Notes under the pieces: model-generated
What the model was told of the DNA's origin: nothing
Database searches by the model: none
What the model saw: only the letters and a program-made list of their open reading frames with translations
Shown here: positions 1 to 8,882 of the stretch, piece by piece
How the letters are laid out: each line of letters starts with the position of its first letter
Numbering within the stretch: the first letter of the stretch is position 1
Position numbers and translations under genes: made by a program
Origin: Burkholderia sp. BCC1644
Lineage (GTDB): Bacteria; Pseudomonadota; Gammaproteobacteria; Burkholderiales; Burkholderiaceae
Assembly: GCF_902833225.1 (NCBI RefSeq)
Contig: NZ_CADFEI010000004.1
Coordinates: 421,600 to 485,599, forward strand
DNA length: 64,000 bases
Direction: 5' to 3'

Positions 1-2762
1 CGACGAAGGACATATCGGACAAGGATTTCCTCGCAGGCACCTACCGGTTCTCGGGCGCATCGGGCCAGTCGGTGGAGAACGCGGGGACGATCGCGGCGGC
101 CGAAGGCGGCAGTGTGGCGTTGCTGGGTGCGCGAGTGTCGAACACGGGCGTGATCAGCGCGAAGGCAGGTCGCGTGGCGCTGGGCGCGGGTAACGCATTC
201 ACCGTGAACTTCGACGGTAACGGCCTGCTGAACCTGCAGGTGGAAGGCGGCGCGATGGACGCGCAGGCACACAACGGTGGTCTGCTGAAAGCGGAAGGCG
301 GCGAGGTGCTGATGACGGCGCGCGCGGCGAACGGCCTGCTGAACGCAGTGGTGAACAACAGCGGAACGATCGAGGCGCAGGGCCTGAAAGAGCGCGACGG
401 GAAGATCGTGCTGGACGGCGGTCTGGTGCAGGTCGCGGGCAAGCTGAACGCGGCGGGCGGTGAAGTGACGACGCGCGGCGAACAGGTGAAGGTGGCGGGC
501 GATGCACAGGTCGATACGCGCAGTGCGTCGGGCCGCACGGGCACGTGGACGATCGAATCGGCGAACGCGAACGTCGATGGCACGGACGCAGCGATCGGCG
601 CGGCAACGTTGTCGCGCGCGCTGGGCACGACGAACGTCGCGTTGACGAATACGTCGAGCGACCTGACGGTGGACGGCGCGGTGAACTGGGCGAGCGACCA
701 CGATCTGACACTGACGTCGAAGAAAGGCAACGTCGCGCTGAAGCAGGCGGTGACGGCGAGCGGCGCGAAGGCTGGCGTGACGGCGAACGCCGCAGGCGAA
801 ATCCGGATCGACGACAAGGTCGCGCTGACGGGCGATCTGGCGCATCTGGAACTGAACTCGACGAAGGGCCACCGGTTCACGCAAGACAAGGCAACGGCCA
901 CGCTGTCGGGCCGCAACGCATCGTTCTCGTCGAACGGCGAAGGGTATCAGGTGATCCACGACGTGGCGGGCCTGCGCAACGTGGACCGTGACCTGAAGGG
1001 CCGCTACGTGCTGGGCAACGCGATCGACGGCAAGGGCGCGACATTCCAGAGCATCGGCGGCTACTACGCGTTCGAAGGCGTGTTCGACGGCCTCGGCAAC
1101 ACGGCTTCCCGGCTGAACGTGACCGGGTTCGGTCCTTCCGTTGGCCTGTTTTCCGAGAACAACGGACGCATTGCCAATCTCGCGCTCGATTCGCTGACCG
1201 TGAACAACCCGGCGAACGCCGTCAATTCGCAGGTCGGCGGTCTGGCCGGCACCAACCGCGGGACGATCTCGAACGTCCGCGCGACGGGGATGACGGTCGC
1301 GTCCACGTCCTCCGTCCGGGGCAACAGCGTGGTTGGGGGCCTCGTCGGCTTGAATGAGGGGGGCACGATCGACGGCGCGCGCTTCCACGGCCGTATCAAC
1401 GGCAACGACAAGGCGATTTCGATCGGCGGGATCGCCGGTCGGAACATGGACGGCGCGCGTATCGCGAACAGCCGCGTCGACACCGAGATCACGAGCAAGG
1501 GGGCATGGGCGCTCGGCGTGTATACGTTGGGCGGCATCGTCGGCTCGAACTGGGATTCGACCGTGTCGAATTCGTCGAGCAGCGGCAAGCTTTCGATGGG
1601 CGACAACGCGATCGCGGGCGGCCTGGCCGGTTTCTCGGCCGCCGGCGCGATCGACCACTCGACGTCGTCGATGACCGTGTCGGTCGGTAAAGACGCCTTT
1701 GTCGGCGGCGCGGTCGGCTGGAACGCCGGTTCGGATCTGTCGAACGTGTCGGCGAGCGGTAACGTCAGCGCGACGTCCGGGGCCAAGATTGGCGGCCTGG
1801 TCGGCTGGAACAGCGGTGCCATTCGCGACGCATCGGCGAGCGGCAACGTCAGCGCGAAGTCCGGGGCCACGATTGGCGGTCTGGTCGGCGGCAACGAAGG
1901 CACCATTCGCGATGCATCGGCAAACGGCACCGTCACCGCGGCAACCGGCAGCACGATCGGCGGGTTCGTCGGCAGCAACGACAACGGCGCGATCAGCGGG
2001 TCGCATGCGTCCGACAACGTCAGCGGAAACGGCGCGGCCGCGGTGGGTGGCTTCGCGGGTAAAAACACTGGCGGCGTCCTCGCGGACGTATCGGCGAAGG
2101 GGCGCGTGACCGATGCCGCGAGCCAGTTCGTCGGCGGCCTCGTGGGCGTGAACACCGGAACGATCCGTCTGGCGGTGGCGGCCGGCGACGTGAGCGCCGG
2201 CAACGCGAGCAAGGTCGGCGGGCTCGTGGCCGTCAACGACGGGAAGATCGAGGATTCGCGCTCGAGCGGCACCGTGCGCGGCGGGCAGAACAACTCGATC
2301 GGCGGGTTGGTCGGCGAGAACAACGGCTCGATCGCATCGTCGAGCTCGACGTCGAACGTTTCCGCGGGGCGCGTCAGCTACGTGGGCGGCCTGGTCGGTC
2401 ACAACAAGAAGGTCAGTGCCGAGGTGAGCGGCTCGAAGGCCTTCGGCAACGTCAGGGCTGTCGAAGGGGTGAGCGTCGGCGGGTTCGTCGGCTGGAACGA
2501 GGCGTCGATCGTCAATTCGGAATCGTCGGGAACGGTGACGGGTATCGACACGAAGGGCGGCGGCTTCGCGGGCGGTAACACCGGCGTGATTCGCTCGTCG
2601 CGCACGAGCTCGAAGTTCGAATACCCGGCCGGACGGCAGGTGCTTTACGGCGATTTCGTCGGGCTGAATGCGGGAAGCATCGTGTCGAGCGAGACGATGG
2701 GCGCCGCAGCGGGTAATCGGTTCGTCGGCTTCAACCTCGGCATGATCGAAACCAAGCGGTAA
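1..2762 (+). CDS. Filamentous-haemagglutinin-like adhesin with GLUG repeats, copy 1 (5' end outside window)
   Basis: The frame is open from base 3 and ends at TAA 2760-2762. There is no real start here: the GTG at 72 is internal, because upstream codons match residues 157 onward of the second copy at 3044. About 156 N-terminal residues (signal peptide, most of the secretion domain) are therefore missing. The visible part is a beta-helix-type adhesin stem, near-identical to copy 2 up to about base 1103, then a C-terminal half of about 16 GLUG-type units (GGLVG or variants followed by Asn-x-Gly) of roughly 27 residues. The family is exported by two-partner (type Vb) secretion and acts at the cell surface. 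No transporter (TpsB) gene is visible. Compared with copy 2 it lacks 19 codons near base 575. Function as an adhesin is inferred from family. Confidence 0.85.
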   Translation, partial: TKDISDKDFLAGTYRFSGASGQSVENAGTIAAAEGGSVALLGARVSNTGVISAKAGRVALGAGNAFTVNFDGNGLLNLQVEGGAMDAQAHNGGLLKAEGGEVLMTARAANGLLNAVVNNSGTIEAQGLKERDGKIVLDGGLVQVAGKLNAAGGEVTTRGEQVKVAGDAQVDTRSASGRTGTWTIESANANVDGTDAAIGAATLSRALGTTNVALTNTSSDLTVDGAVNWASDHDLTLTSKKGNVALKQAVTASGAKAGVTANAAGEIRIDDKVALTGDLAHLELNSTKGHRFTQDKATATLSGRNASFSSNGEGYQVIHDVAGLRNVDRDLKGRYVLGNAIDGKGATFQSIGGYYAFEGVFDGLGNTASRLNVTGFGPSVGLFSENNGRIANLALDSLTVNNPANAVNSQVGGLAGTNRGTISNVRATGMTVASTSSVRGNSVVGGLVGLNEGGTIDGARFHGRINGNDKAISIGGIAGRNMDGARIANSRVDTEITSKGAWALGVYTLGGIVGSNWDSTVSNSSSSGKLSMGDNAIAGGLAGFSAAGAIDHSTSSMTVSVGKDAFVGGAVGWNAGSDLSNVSASGNVSATSGAKIGGLVGWNSGAIRDASASGNVSAKSGATIGGLVGGNEGTIRDASANGTVTAATGSTIGGFVGSNDNGAISGSHASDNVSGNGAAAVGGFAGKNTGGVLADVSAKGRVTDAASQFVGGLVGVNTGTIRLAVAAGDVSAGNASKVGGLVAVNDGKIEDSRSSGTVRGGQNNSIGGLVGENNGSIASSSSTSNVSAGRVSYVGGLVGHNKKVSAEVSGSKAFGNVRAVEGVSVGGFVGWNEASIVNSESSGTVTGIDTKGGGFAGGNTGVIRSSRTSSKFEYPAGRQVLYGDFVGLNAGSIVSSETMGAAAGNRFVGFNLGMIETKR
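3..1103 (+). repeat. Tandem-duplicated constant region, copy 1
   Basis: This segment is near-identical in sequence to 3512-4669, offset 3509 bases before and 3566 bases after a 57-base indel close to base 575. It encodes the conserved stem of the adhesin. Similarity breaks off just after the codons for FDGLGNT at 1083-1103. Confidence 0.85.
1230..2740 (+). repeat. GLUG-type protein repeats, copy 1
   Basis: About 16 consecutive units in the translated protein carry a GG-(L/F/A/I)-(V/A)-(G/A)-x-N core, followed by Gly and Ser-rich strands. The period is roughly 27 residues (about 80 bases). Each unit is degenerate at DNA level, so this is a protein repeat and not a recent microsatellite. Confidence 0.8.
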
Positions 2763-3043
2763 TTCGTGTCGGGGCGGGGGAGGGGGCAGCGTATGGCGCC
2801 GACGCATTCGCGCCGTCGCGGCGCCGTCCCCCGTTCCCGTTCGTCATGCGACCTCTCCGTCACGCGGTATGCAAGGTGCCGGCAACGTCCAGTCGACTCG
2901 AGGGCACGATTGCCCGGCGCCGCGCATGGTCAGCGGTTGGTCGGTCGCATGCATGCGTTCAGGCCGGTTCGGCGTTTCCGGGCAGGCGTGAACGGTCGCT
3001 CGCTTTACGCGAGCATTCAAGAGTCAAATAAAGAGGATTCCAA
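2763..3043 (+). other. Intergenic gap between the two adhesin genes
   Basis: These 281 bases hold no convincing gene. A ribosome binding site AGAGGA lies at 3032-3037, six bases before the ATG of copy 2. I see no clear promoter or terminator, so co-transcription of both adhesin genes is possible. Confidence 0.5.
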
Positions 3044-6000
3044 ATGAATAAAGCCTACTCGCTGGTATGGAACGAAGCGCAGGGCGGCTGGTGCGCGGTG
3101 AGCGAAACCGCGCGTCGTCGCGGAAAGACGGGTGGCGGCAAACGTCTGCTGGCAACTGGGGTGTCGTTGCTGGGTCTGGCGGCGACGAGCGCGTATGCGT
3201 TGCCGACGGGCGGTGCGGTGGCCTCCGGGAAGGCTGACATTGCGACGTCGGCGGACGGCAAGACGATGTCGATCAACCAGCACACGGACAAGTTGATCAC
3301 GAACTGGCAGGACTTCAGCGTGGCCGGCGGCGAGCGCGTGTCGTTCCAGCAGCCGGACGTCAAGTCGATTGCGCTGAACCGTGTGATCGGCACGAATGGT
3401 AGTCAGATCCACGGTCAGATCGATGCGAACGGGAAGGTGTTCGTGGTGAACCCGAACGGGGTGGTGTTCGGCGCGGGTGCACAGGTGAACGTCGGTGGAC
3501 TGGTGGCGTCGACGAAGGACGTGTCGGACAGGGATTTCCTCGCGGGCAATTTCCGGTTCTCAGGTGCCTCGGGGCAGTCGGTGGAGAACGCGGGGACGAT
3601 CACGGCGGCCGAAGGCGGCAGCGTAGCGCTGCTGGGTGCGCGAGTGTCGAACACTGGCGTGATCAGTGCAAAGGCAGGTCGCGTGGCGCTGGGCGCGGGC
3701 GACGCGTTCACCGTGAACTTCGACGGCAATGGCCTGCTGAACCTGCAGGTGGAAGGCGGTGCGATGGACGCGCAGGCAAACAACGGCGGCCTGCTGAAAG
3801 CGGAAGGCGGCGAGGTGCTGATGACGGCGCGCGCAGCGAACGGCCTGCTGAACGCAGTGGTGAACAACAGCGGAACGATCGAGGCGCAGGGTTTGAAAGA
3901 GCGCAACGGGAAGATCGTGCTGGATGGCGGCCTGGTGCAGGTCGCGGGCAAGCTGAATGCTGCAGGCGGTGAAGTGACGACGCGCGGCGAACAGGTGAAG
4001 GTGTCGAGCGACGCACAGGTTGACACGCGCAGCGCGTCGGGCCGCACGGGCACGTGGACGATCGAATCGGCGAACGCGAACATCGAGAATACGAACGGCG
4101 CGCAGCGCGACTTGTCGATCGACGGCGCGAATTCGAACGTAGCGAGCGCGGACGCCGCACTGGACGCTGCAACGCTGTCACGCGCGCTGGGCACGACGAA
4201 CGTGGCATTGACGAACACGTCGGGCGACCTGACGGTGAATGGCACGGTGAACTGGGCGAGCGACCACACGCTGGCGCTGACGTCGCAAAAGGGCGACGTG
4301 GCGTTGAAGCAGGCGGTGACGGCGAGCGGCGCGAAGGCAAGCGTGAAGGCAAATGCCGCAGGTGAAATCCGTGTGGACGACCAGCTTGCGCTGACGGGCG
4401 ATCAGGCGCATCTGGAACTGAACTCGAAGAAGGGCCACCGGTTCACGCAAGACAACGCATCGGTGACGCTGTCGGGCCGCAATGCATCGTTCTCGTCGAA
4501 CGGCGAAGGGTATCAGGTGATTCACGACGTGGCAGGCCTGCGCAACGTGGACCGAGACCTGAAGGGCCGTTACGTGCTGGGCAACGCGATCGACGGCAAG
4601 GGCGCGGCGTTCCGGAGCATCGGCGCGAGACGCGCGTTCGAAGGCGTGTTCGACGGCCTCGGCAATACCATCGGCGATCTGTCGATCTCCAATCCGGGCA
4701 GCAACGCCGTCGGCCTTTTCGAGGCCAACGGCGGGCGCATCGCGAACCTCGGGCTCGACCGGATCTCGACGCGCGCGGTCGTGCCGTACGGCCGCGCGCC
4801 GGCCAGCGTCGGCACGCTGGCGGGCTACAACTTCGGCACGATCTCGGACGTGAAGGCGACGAACATCGCGGTGAGCGGCGAAGGCATGGCGATTTTCGGC
4901 GGGCTCGTCGGCAGCAACTACGGCGGATCGATCGAGCGTGCAACCGTGCTGGGTTTCGTCAACGGCGGCAACGATGCGCTGCACGTCGGCGGACTCGCCG
5001 GTGAAAACATCTCGTTCATCTCGCCCGGTGCCGACGACGCGCTGATTCGCGACAGCCGCGCCGACGTCCAGGTCGTCAGTGCGTCGAACGGCAGCGCAGG
5101 CGGGCTCGTCGGGGACAACCGCGGGGTCGTCGACGGCTCGACGGCGACCGGCATCGTCAACGCGCGCGGCAGCGGCGCGCGCGTCGGCGGGCTGGTCGGT
5201 GTCAACAATGGCGGCGTGATCAACGCGTCGACGGCCGTCGGCGATGTGCGCGGCGCCCGCAACGCATCCGTGGGCGGCCTCGTCGGCCACAATACGGGCC
5301 GGGTGAACGCATCGACGTTCAAGGGCATCGTGGCGGCGACCGACGGCGCGCGCGTGGGTGGCCTGGTCGGCGAAAACCGTGGCGCCGTGAACGCGTCGAC
5401 GGCAGTCGGCAGGGTAATGGGCGGCGCGTCGAACGTCGGCGGCCTCGTCGGCGCCAACTTCGCGAGCGTGCGCGACTCGACGGCCAGCGTCAACGTCGAC
5501 GCCGGCATGGCAGGCGTGGCGGGCGGGCTGGTCGGCCACAACGCGGGCAGGATCGACGCGTCGAGTACCGACAGCTACGTTACGGCAGGAGCGAGCGGCA
5601 TCGCGGGCGGGCTGGTCGGCCGCAATGCGGCGACCGGCGAAGTGCTCGCGTCGTCGGCCGCTGGTGACGTGATCGCGGGCGACTTCGCAACGGCCGGCGG
5701 ACTGGCCGGCGTGAACGACGGCGCGATCCGCGGTGCGTCGTCGAAGGGGGCCGTGATGGCCGGCATGATGGCGCAGGCCGGCGGTCTGGTCGGCGTCAAT
5801 GCGGGCACCGTGCAGGCGTCCGCATCGACGGGTTCGGTCGTCAGCGATTTCGAGAGCGTCGTCGGTGGCCTCGTGGCGTCCAACAGCGGCGTGATCGACG
5901 GATCGTCCGCGTCGGGCGACGTCCGGGCCGAGTTCGGCAGCATCGCCGGCGGGCTCGTCGGCCGCAACACGGGTACGGTGCGCGACGCCGGCGCGAAGGG

Positions 6001-6487
6001 CGCTGTTGCCGTGATGGGGACGGGCAAGGCCGGTGGGCTGGTCGGCTTCAATGCCGGCCGCGTGTCGTCGTCGAGCGCAAGCGGCGACGTGCTGGCCGAC
6101 CGGCGCAGCTCGGTCGGCGGCCTGATCGGCGAAAACTACATGGGCGCGTCGGTCGAGCACTCGAGCGCGACCGGTTCGGCGGCCGGCAGCCACGACAGCT
6201 ACGTCGGCGGCCTGGTCGGCTTCAACAGCGGCATGGTCGCATCGTCGTCGGCGGCCGGCACGGTTTCCGGCGGCTACCATGCGCGGCTCGGCGGCCTGGC
6301 CGGCGCGAACTTCGGCACCTTCGACAACTCGACGACGACGACCCGCGTTGCGCAGACGCCGGGTTACGGCCAGCAAGCCGGCGCGTTCGCGGCCCTGAAC
6401 TTCGGCCTCTTCAAGGGCAGCAGCGCAACCGGCGCTGCAGCGGGGATGCCGCTCGCCAACCTCAACTACGGCCAGATCCGCGACTGA
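3044..6487 (+). CDS. Filamentous-haemagglutinin-like adhesin with GLUG repeats, copy 2
   Basis: A complete 1147-residue protein. Residues 1-50 form an extended signal peptide (ESPR type, starting MNKAYSLVWNEAQGGW, then a hydrophobic stretch ending near SAYA). Residues about 50-170 are the haemagglutination-activity/TPS secretion domain, with the typical NPNG motif in VVNPNGVVFGAGAQ. A conserved stem follows to about residue 540, then 17 GLUG-type units to the C-terminus. No C-terminal membrane anchor or toxin domain is seen. The ATG has a good Shine-Dalgarno (AGAGGA, 6-base spacing). Family knowledge: such proteins leave through a TpsB pore and mediate adhesion, aggregation or biofilm formation; the specific role here is unknown. 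It is the full-length paralogue of the truncated gene just upstream. Confidence 0.9.
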   Translation: MNKAYSLVWNEAQGGWCAVSETARRRGKTGGGKRLLATGVSLLGLAATSAYALPTGGAVASGKADIATSADGKTMSINQHTDKLITNWQDFSVAGGERVSFQQPDVKSIALNRVIGTNGSQIHGQIDANGKVFVVNPNGVVFGAGAQVNVGGLVASTKDVSDRDFLAGNFRFSGASGQSVENAGTITAAEGGSVALLGARVSNTGVISAKAGRVALGAGDAFTVNFDGNGLLNLQVEGGAMDAQANNGGLLKAEGGEVLMTARAANGLLNAVVNNSGTIEAQGLKERNGKIVLDGGLVQVAGKLNAAGGEVTTRGEQVKVSSDAQVDTRSASGRTGTWTIESANANIENTNGAQRDLSIDGANSNVASADAALDAATLSRALGTTNVALTNTSGDLTVNGTVNWASDHTLALTSQKGDVALKQAVTASGAKASVKANAAGEIRVDDQLALTGDQAHLELNSKKGHRFTQDNASVTLSGRNASFSSNGEGYQVIHDVAGLRNVDRDLKGRYVLGNAIDGKGAAFRSIGARRAFEGVFDGLGNTIGDLSISNPGSNAVGLFEANGGRIANLGLDRISTRAVVPYGRAPASVGTLAGYNFGTISDVKATNIAVSGEGMAIFGGLVGSNYGGSIERATVLGFVNGGNDALHVGGLAGENISFISPGADDALIRDSRADVQVVSASNGSAGGLVGDNRGVVDGSTATGIVNARGSGARVGGLVGVNNGGVINASTAVGDVRGARNASVGGLVGHNTGRVNASTFKGIVAATDGARVGGLVGENRGAVNASTAVGRVMGGASNVGGLVGANFASVRDSTASVNVDAGMAGVAGGLVGHNAGRIDASSTDSYVTAGASGIAGGLVGRNAATGEVLASSAAGDVIAGDFATAGGLAGVNDGAIRGASSKGAVMAGMMAQAGGLVGVNAGTVQASASTGSVVSDFESVVGGLVASNSGVIDGSSASGDVRAEFGSIAGGLVGRNTGTVRDAGAKGAVAVMGTGKAGGLVGFNAGRVSSSSASGDVLADRRSSVGGLIGENYMGASVEHSSATGSAAGSHDSYVGGLVGFNSGMVASSSAAGTVSGGYHARLGGLAGANFGTFDNSTTTTRVAQTPGYGQQAGAFAALNFGLFKGSSATGAAAGMPLANLNYGQIRD
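3512..4669 (+). repeat. Tandem-duplicated constant region, copy 2
   Basis: Near-identical to bases 3-1103. It contains an extra 19 codons encoding the segment around ENTNGAQRDLSIDGANSN that copy 1 lacks. The upstream part (3044-3511) presumably also has a counterpart left of the window. Confidence 0.85.
4890..6480 (+). repeat. GLUG-type protein repeats, copy 2
   Basis: Seventeen units with a GGL(V/A)G-x-N core at about 28-residue spacing. Between the cores, sequences of the form (S/T)-(S/T)-A-x-G-x-V recur. The units match the GLUG motif family known from bacterial surface proteins; the sequence between cores differs from copy 1. Confidence 0.8.
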
Positions 6488-6823
6488 CCGGTGCCGCCCA
6501 TGCCGGCGGCCCGGCCCGACCTGACCTGACCGGATCGCCGGCAACCCCGCCGCATGCAGCGGCCCGCGCAGGGGAACGGGCCGTCGCCAGCAGGCCGGGC
6601 GCACCTCGCCGGGCATGCACGCGCATGCCCGGTGCGCAAACCGGCCGGGCACGACCGCAGGCCGGGCGCCGGCGGATAGCATCGCCCGCGCGGCTCCGGC
6701 CGGTTCGTCCGGCCGTCGCAGAAATCCTCGGCGCCGCGCAAACTCGCTAGAATCGAGACTTTCCCGCGCCGAACGCGACCGGCGCCGCCGCTGCAGGCGG
6801 CCCCGGTCGCCCCATCTCCATCG
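6488..6823. other. Intergenic gap, no gene seen
   Basis: These 336 bases separate the adhesin from the Nudix gene. I see a GC-rich hairpin at 6609-6632 and a TAGAAT hexamer at 6748-6753 that could be a -10 box for the Nudix gene, without a convincing -35. Short frames here overlap each other and show no family resemblance. Confidence 0.5.
6609..6632 (+). terminator. GC-rich hairpin downstream of adhesin copy 2
   Basis: A perfect 10-bp inverted repeat, CCGGGCATGC / GCATGCCCGG, with a four-base loop, 122 bases after the stop codon. There is no T-tract, so termination is only a suggestion. Confidence 0.4.
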
Positions 6824-7360
6824 ATGACCACCGCCGATTACCGCTTTTGCCCGCGCTGCGCCAGCCCGCTCACCGAGCGTGCCGATCCCGACCACGAAGG
6901 CGGCCGCATCCGCCAGGCCTGCCCCGACGACACCTGCGGCTACGTGCACTGGAACAACCCGCTGCCCGTCGTCGCCGCGATCGTCGAACTCGACGGCAAG
7001 ATCCTGCTCGCGCGCAACGCGGCCTGGCCCGAAGGGATGTTCGCGCTGATCACCGGTTTCCTCGAAAACGGCGAGACGCCCGAGGACGGCATCGCGCGCG
7101 AGGTGTTCGAGGAAACCGCGCTGAAGGCCGAGCACGTGTCGCTCGTCGGCGTGTACGAATTCATCCGCAAGAACGAACTGATCATCGCGTACCACGTGCG
7201 TGCGTCGGGCACGGTCGCGCTGTCGCCGGAACTGCTCGAATACAAACTCGTCGATCCGCCGCTGCTGCGCCCGTGGCGCGCCGGCACGGGCGTCGCGCTC
7301 GCCGACTGGATGCGCGCGCGCGGCCTCGATTTCGAGTTCGTCGACCGGCCGGGGCAGTGA
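6824..7360 (+). CDS. Nudix hydrolase with N-terminal zinc ribbon
   Basis: A 178-residue hydrolase of nucleoside diphosphate-linked substrates. The N-terminus has a zinc-ribbon pattern (Cys9-x2-Cys12 and Cys33-x4-Cys38). The Nudix box spans about residues 78-100, with Gly78, Glu84 and the REVFEE core at 92-97, in the family pattern G-x5-E-x7-R-E-U-x-E-E; the usual Gly near its end is Ala here. Zinc ribbon plus Nudix recalls NudC-type NADH pyrophosphatases, but the protein is shorter and the substrate cannot be read from sequence. It is followed after 139 bases by a thioesterase gene in the same direction. Confidence 0.88.
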   Translation: MTTADYRFCPRCASPLTERADPDHEGGRIRQACPDDTCGYVHWNNPLPVVAAIVELDGKILLARNAAWPEGMFALITGFLENGETPEDGIAREVFEETALKAEHVSLVGVYEFIRKNELIIAYHVRASGTVALSPELLEYKLVDPPLLRPWRAGTGVALADWMRARGLDFEFVDRPGQ

Positions 7361-7499
7361 CGGGCCGGCCTGCCCGCAGGGTGTCGTCCGCCGCGCCGCG
7401 AGCGATCGCGACGCGGCGTTCCGCTTTTCGCCGGCGTGCCGTGCCGCACGGCCGCCGCGCGTCGTCCTCGTCGTTCCCATCGTCCTGACCGCCATCGCC

Positions 7500-7937
7500 A
7501 TGTCCGACAAGCCGCAGCCGCGTCCCCGCGACGCCTATCGCCACTTCCTGCCGATCACGACCCGCTGGATGGACAACGACGTCTACGGGCACGTGAACAA
7601 CGTCGTCTACTACAGCTACTTCGACACCGTCGTGAACGAGTACCTGATCCGCGCGGGCGTGCTCGACGTCGAGCACGGGAAGACGATCGGGCTGGTCGTC
7701 GAGACGCAGTGCAACTACTTCGCGCCGCTCGTGTTCCCGCAGTCGGTCGATGCGGGGCTGCGCGTCGTGAAGCTCGGCACGTCGAGCGTGCGCTACGAGG
7801 TCGGTCTGTTCGCGCAGGGCGACGCGTCACCGGCCGCACAGGGGCATTTCGTGCACGTGTACGTCGATCGCGGGACACGCCGCCCCGTGCCGCTGCCCGA
7901 CGCGTTGCGCGCCGCGCTCGAGCCGCTCACGGCCTGA
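7500..7937 (+). CDS. Acyl-CoA thioesterase, hotdog fold (4HBT/YbgC-like)
   Basis: A 145-residue single hotdog-fold thioesterase predicted to hydrolyse acyl-CoA thioesters in the cytoplasm. The signature is near the N-terminus: Asp25-x-Asp27-x2-GHVNN followed by the long helix VVYYSYFDTVVNEYL, as in 4-hydroxybenzoyl-CoA thioesterase and YbgC relatives. The start is the ATG at 7500 (MSDKPQPR); the open frame extends further upstream but that part overlaps GC-rich spacer and has no family resemblance. The livH start lies 9 bases downstream, so co-transcription with the transporter cassette is likely. Chain-length specificity is not predictable. Confidence 0.85.
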   Translation: MSDKPQPRPRDAYRHFLPITTRWMDNDVYGHVNNVVYYSYFDTVVNEYLIRAGVLDVEHGKTIGLVVETQCNYFAPLVFPQSVDAGLRVVKLGTSSVRYEVGLFAQGDASPAAQGHFVHVYVDRGTRRPVPLPDALRAALEPLTA

Positions 7938-7946
7938 CGGCTCGCG

Positions 7947-8882
7947 GTGCACGCGTTCGCGCTCCAGGCCTTCAACGGCCTCAGCTACGGCTTGCTGCTG
8001 TTCATGCTGTCGGCCGGCCTCACGCTGATCTTCAGCGTGCAGGGCGTGCTCAACTTCGCCCATGCGAGCTTCTACATGCTCGGCGCGTATGTCGGCTACA
8101 GCATCGCGGCCCATGCGGGCTTCTGGCCGGCGCTCGTGCTCGCGCCGCTTGCGGTCGGGCTGCTCGGTGCCGGCTGCGAACGCACGCTGCTGCGCCGCGT
8201 GCAGGCGCGCGGCCATACGAGCGAACTGCTGCTGACTTTCGGTCTCGCGTACCTGATCGGCGAGGGCGCGAAACTCGTCTGGGGCCTCGCGCCGCTGCCG
8301 GCGCCCGTGCCGCCGCTGTTCGACGGTGCGCCCGTGAGCGTCTTCGGCCTCGCATTGCCGCGCTACCGGCTGTTCATGATGGCGATGTCCGCGACGATGC
8401 TGGTCGCGCTCGGCGCGCTGCTGCGCGCGTCGCGCATCGGGCTCGTCGTGCGTGCGGCGCTCACGCATCGCGCGGCGGTCGAGGCGCTCGGCTACGACGT
8501 GCCGCGCGTGATGACGGGCCTGTTCGGCGCCGGCACCGCGCTCGCGGCGCTCGCCGGCGTGATCGGCGCGCCGCTCGCGGTGATCGAACCCGCGCTGGCC
8601 GAGACCGTCGGGTCGGTCGTGTTCGCGGTCGTCGTGATCGGCGGGCTCGGCTCGCTCGGCGGCGCGTTCGTCGCGTCGCTCGCGGTCGGTTTCTCGCAGA
8701 CCTTCGCGGCCGCGAGCGACACGTCGCTGCGCGACCTCGCGTCATGGGCCGGCATCGCGCTGCCCGACCGCGTGGCCGCGGTGTCGATCGCGCAACTCGC
8801 GCCGCTCGTGCCCTATCTGCTGCTCGTCGCGGTGCTGGTCGCGCGGCCGCGCGGGTTGTTCGGAGAACGTGCCGATGCGTAG
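7947..8882 (+). CDS. livH: Branched-chain amino acid ABC transporter permease LivH
   Basis: A 311-residue polytopic inner-membrane permease (about eight hydrophobic segments). It begins FALQAFNGLSYGLLLFMLSAGLTLIFSVQGVLNFAHASFYMLGAY, which is the family hallmark (the G-L-x-L-I-F-x-x-x-x-V-x-N-F-A-H pattern). A GTG codon at 7947 is the only sensible start, with the thioesterase stop nine bases before. The last codons overlap the start of livM. It forms the translocation pore with LivM; LivG and LivF are the ATPases. No periplasmic binding protein is encoded beside it, so the transported substrate (branched-chain amino acid, amide or urea) is unproven. Confidence 0.9.
   Translation: MHAFALQAFNGLSYGLLLFMLSAGLTLIFSVQGVLNFAHASFYMLGAYVGYSIAAHAGFWPALVLAPLAVGLLGAGCERTLLRRVQARGHTSELLLTFGLAYLIGEGAKLVWGLAPLPAPVPPLFDGAPVSVFGLALPRYRLFMMAMSATMLVALGALLRASRIGLVVRAALTHRAAVEALGYDVPRVMTGLFGAGTALAALAGVIGAPLAVIEPALAETVGSVVFAVVVIGGLGSLGGAFVASLAVGFSQTFAAASDTSLRDLASWAGIALPDRVAAVSIAQLAPLVPYLLLVAVLVARPRGLFGERADA

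Noticed and set aside
1230..6480. CRISPR-like periodic DNA repeats
   Set aside because: The period (about 80-84 bases) comes from protein repeats in an open frame; there are no identical repeats with unique spacers.
4178..7510. Minus-strand open frame of about 1110 codons under the adhesin and Nudix genes
   Set aside because: It lies opposite clear genes and reads as Arg/Ala/His-rich low-complexity protein, the usual GC-driven shadow.
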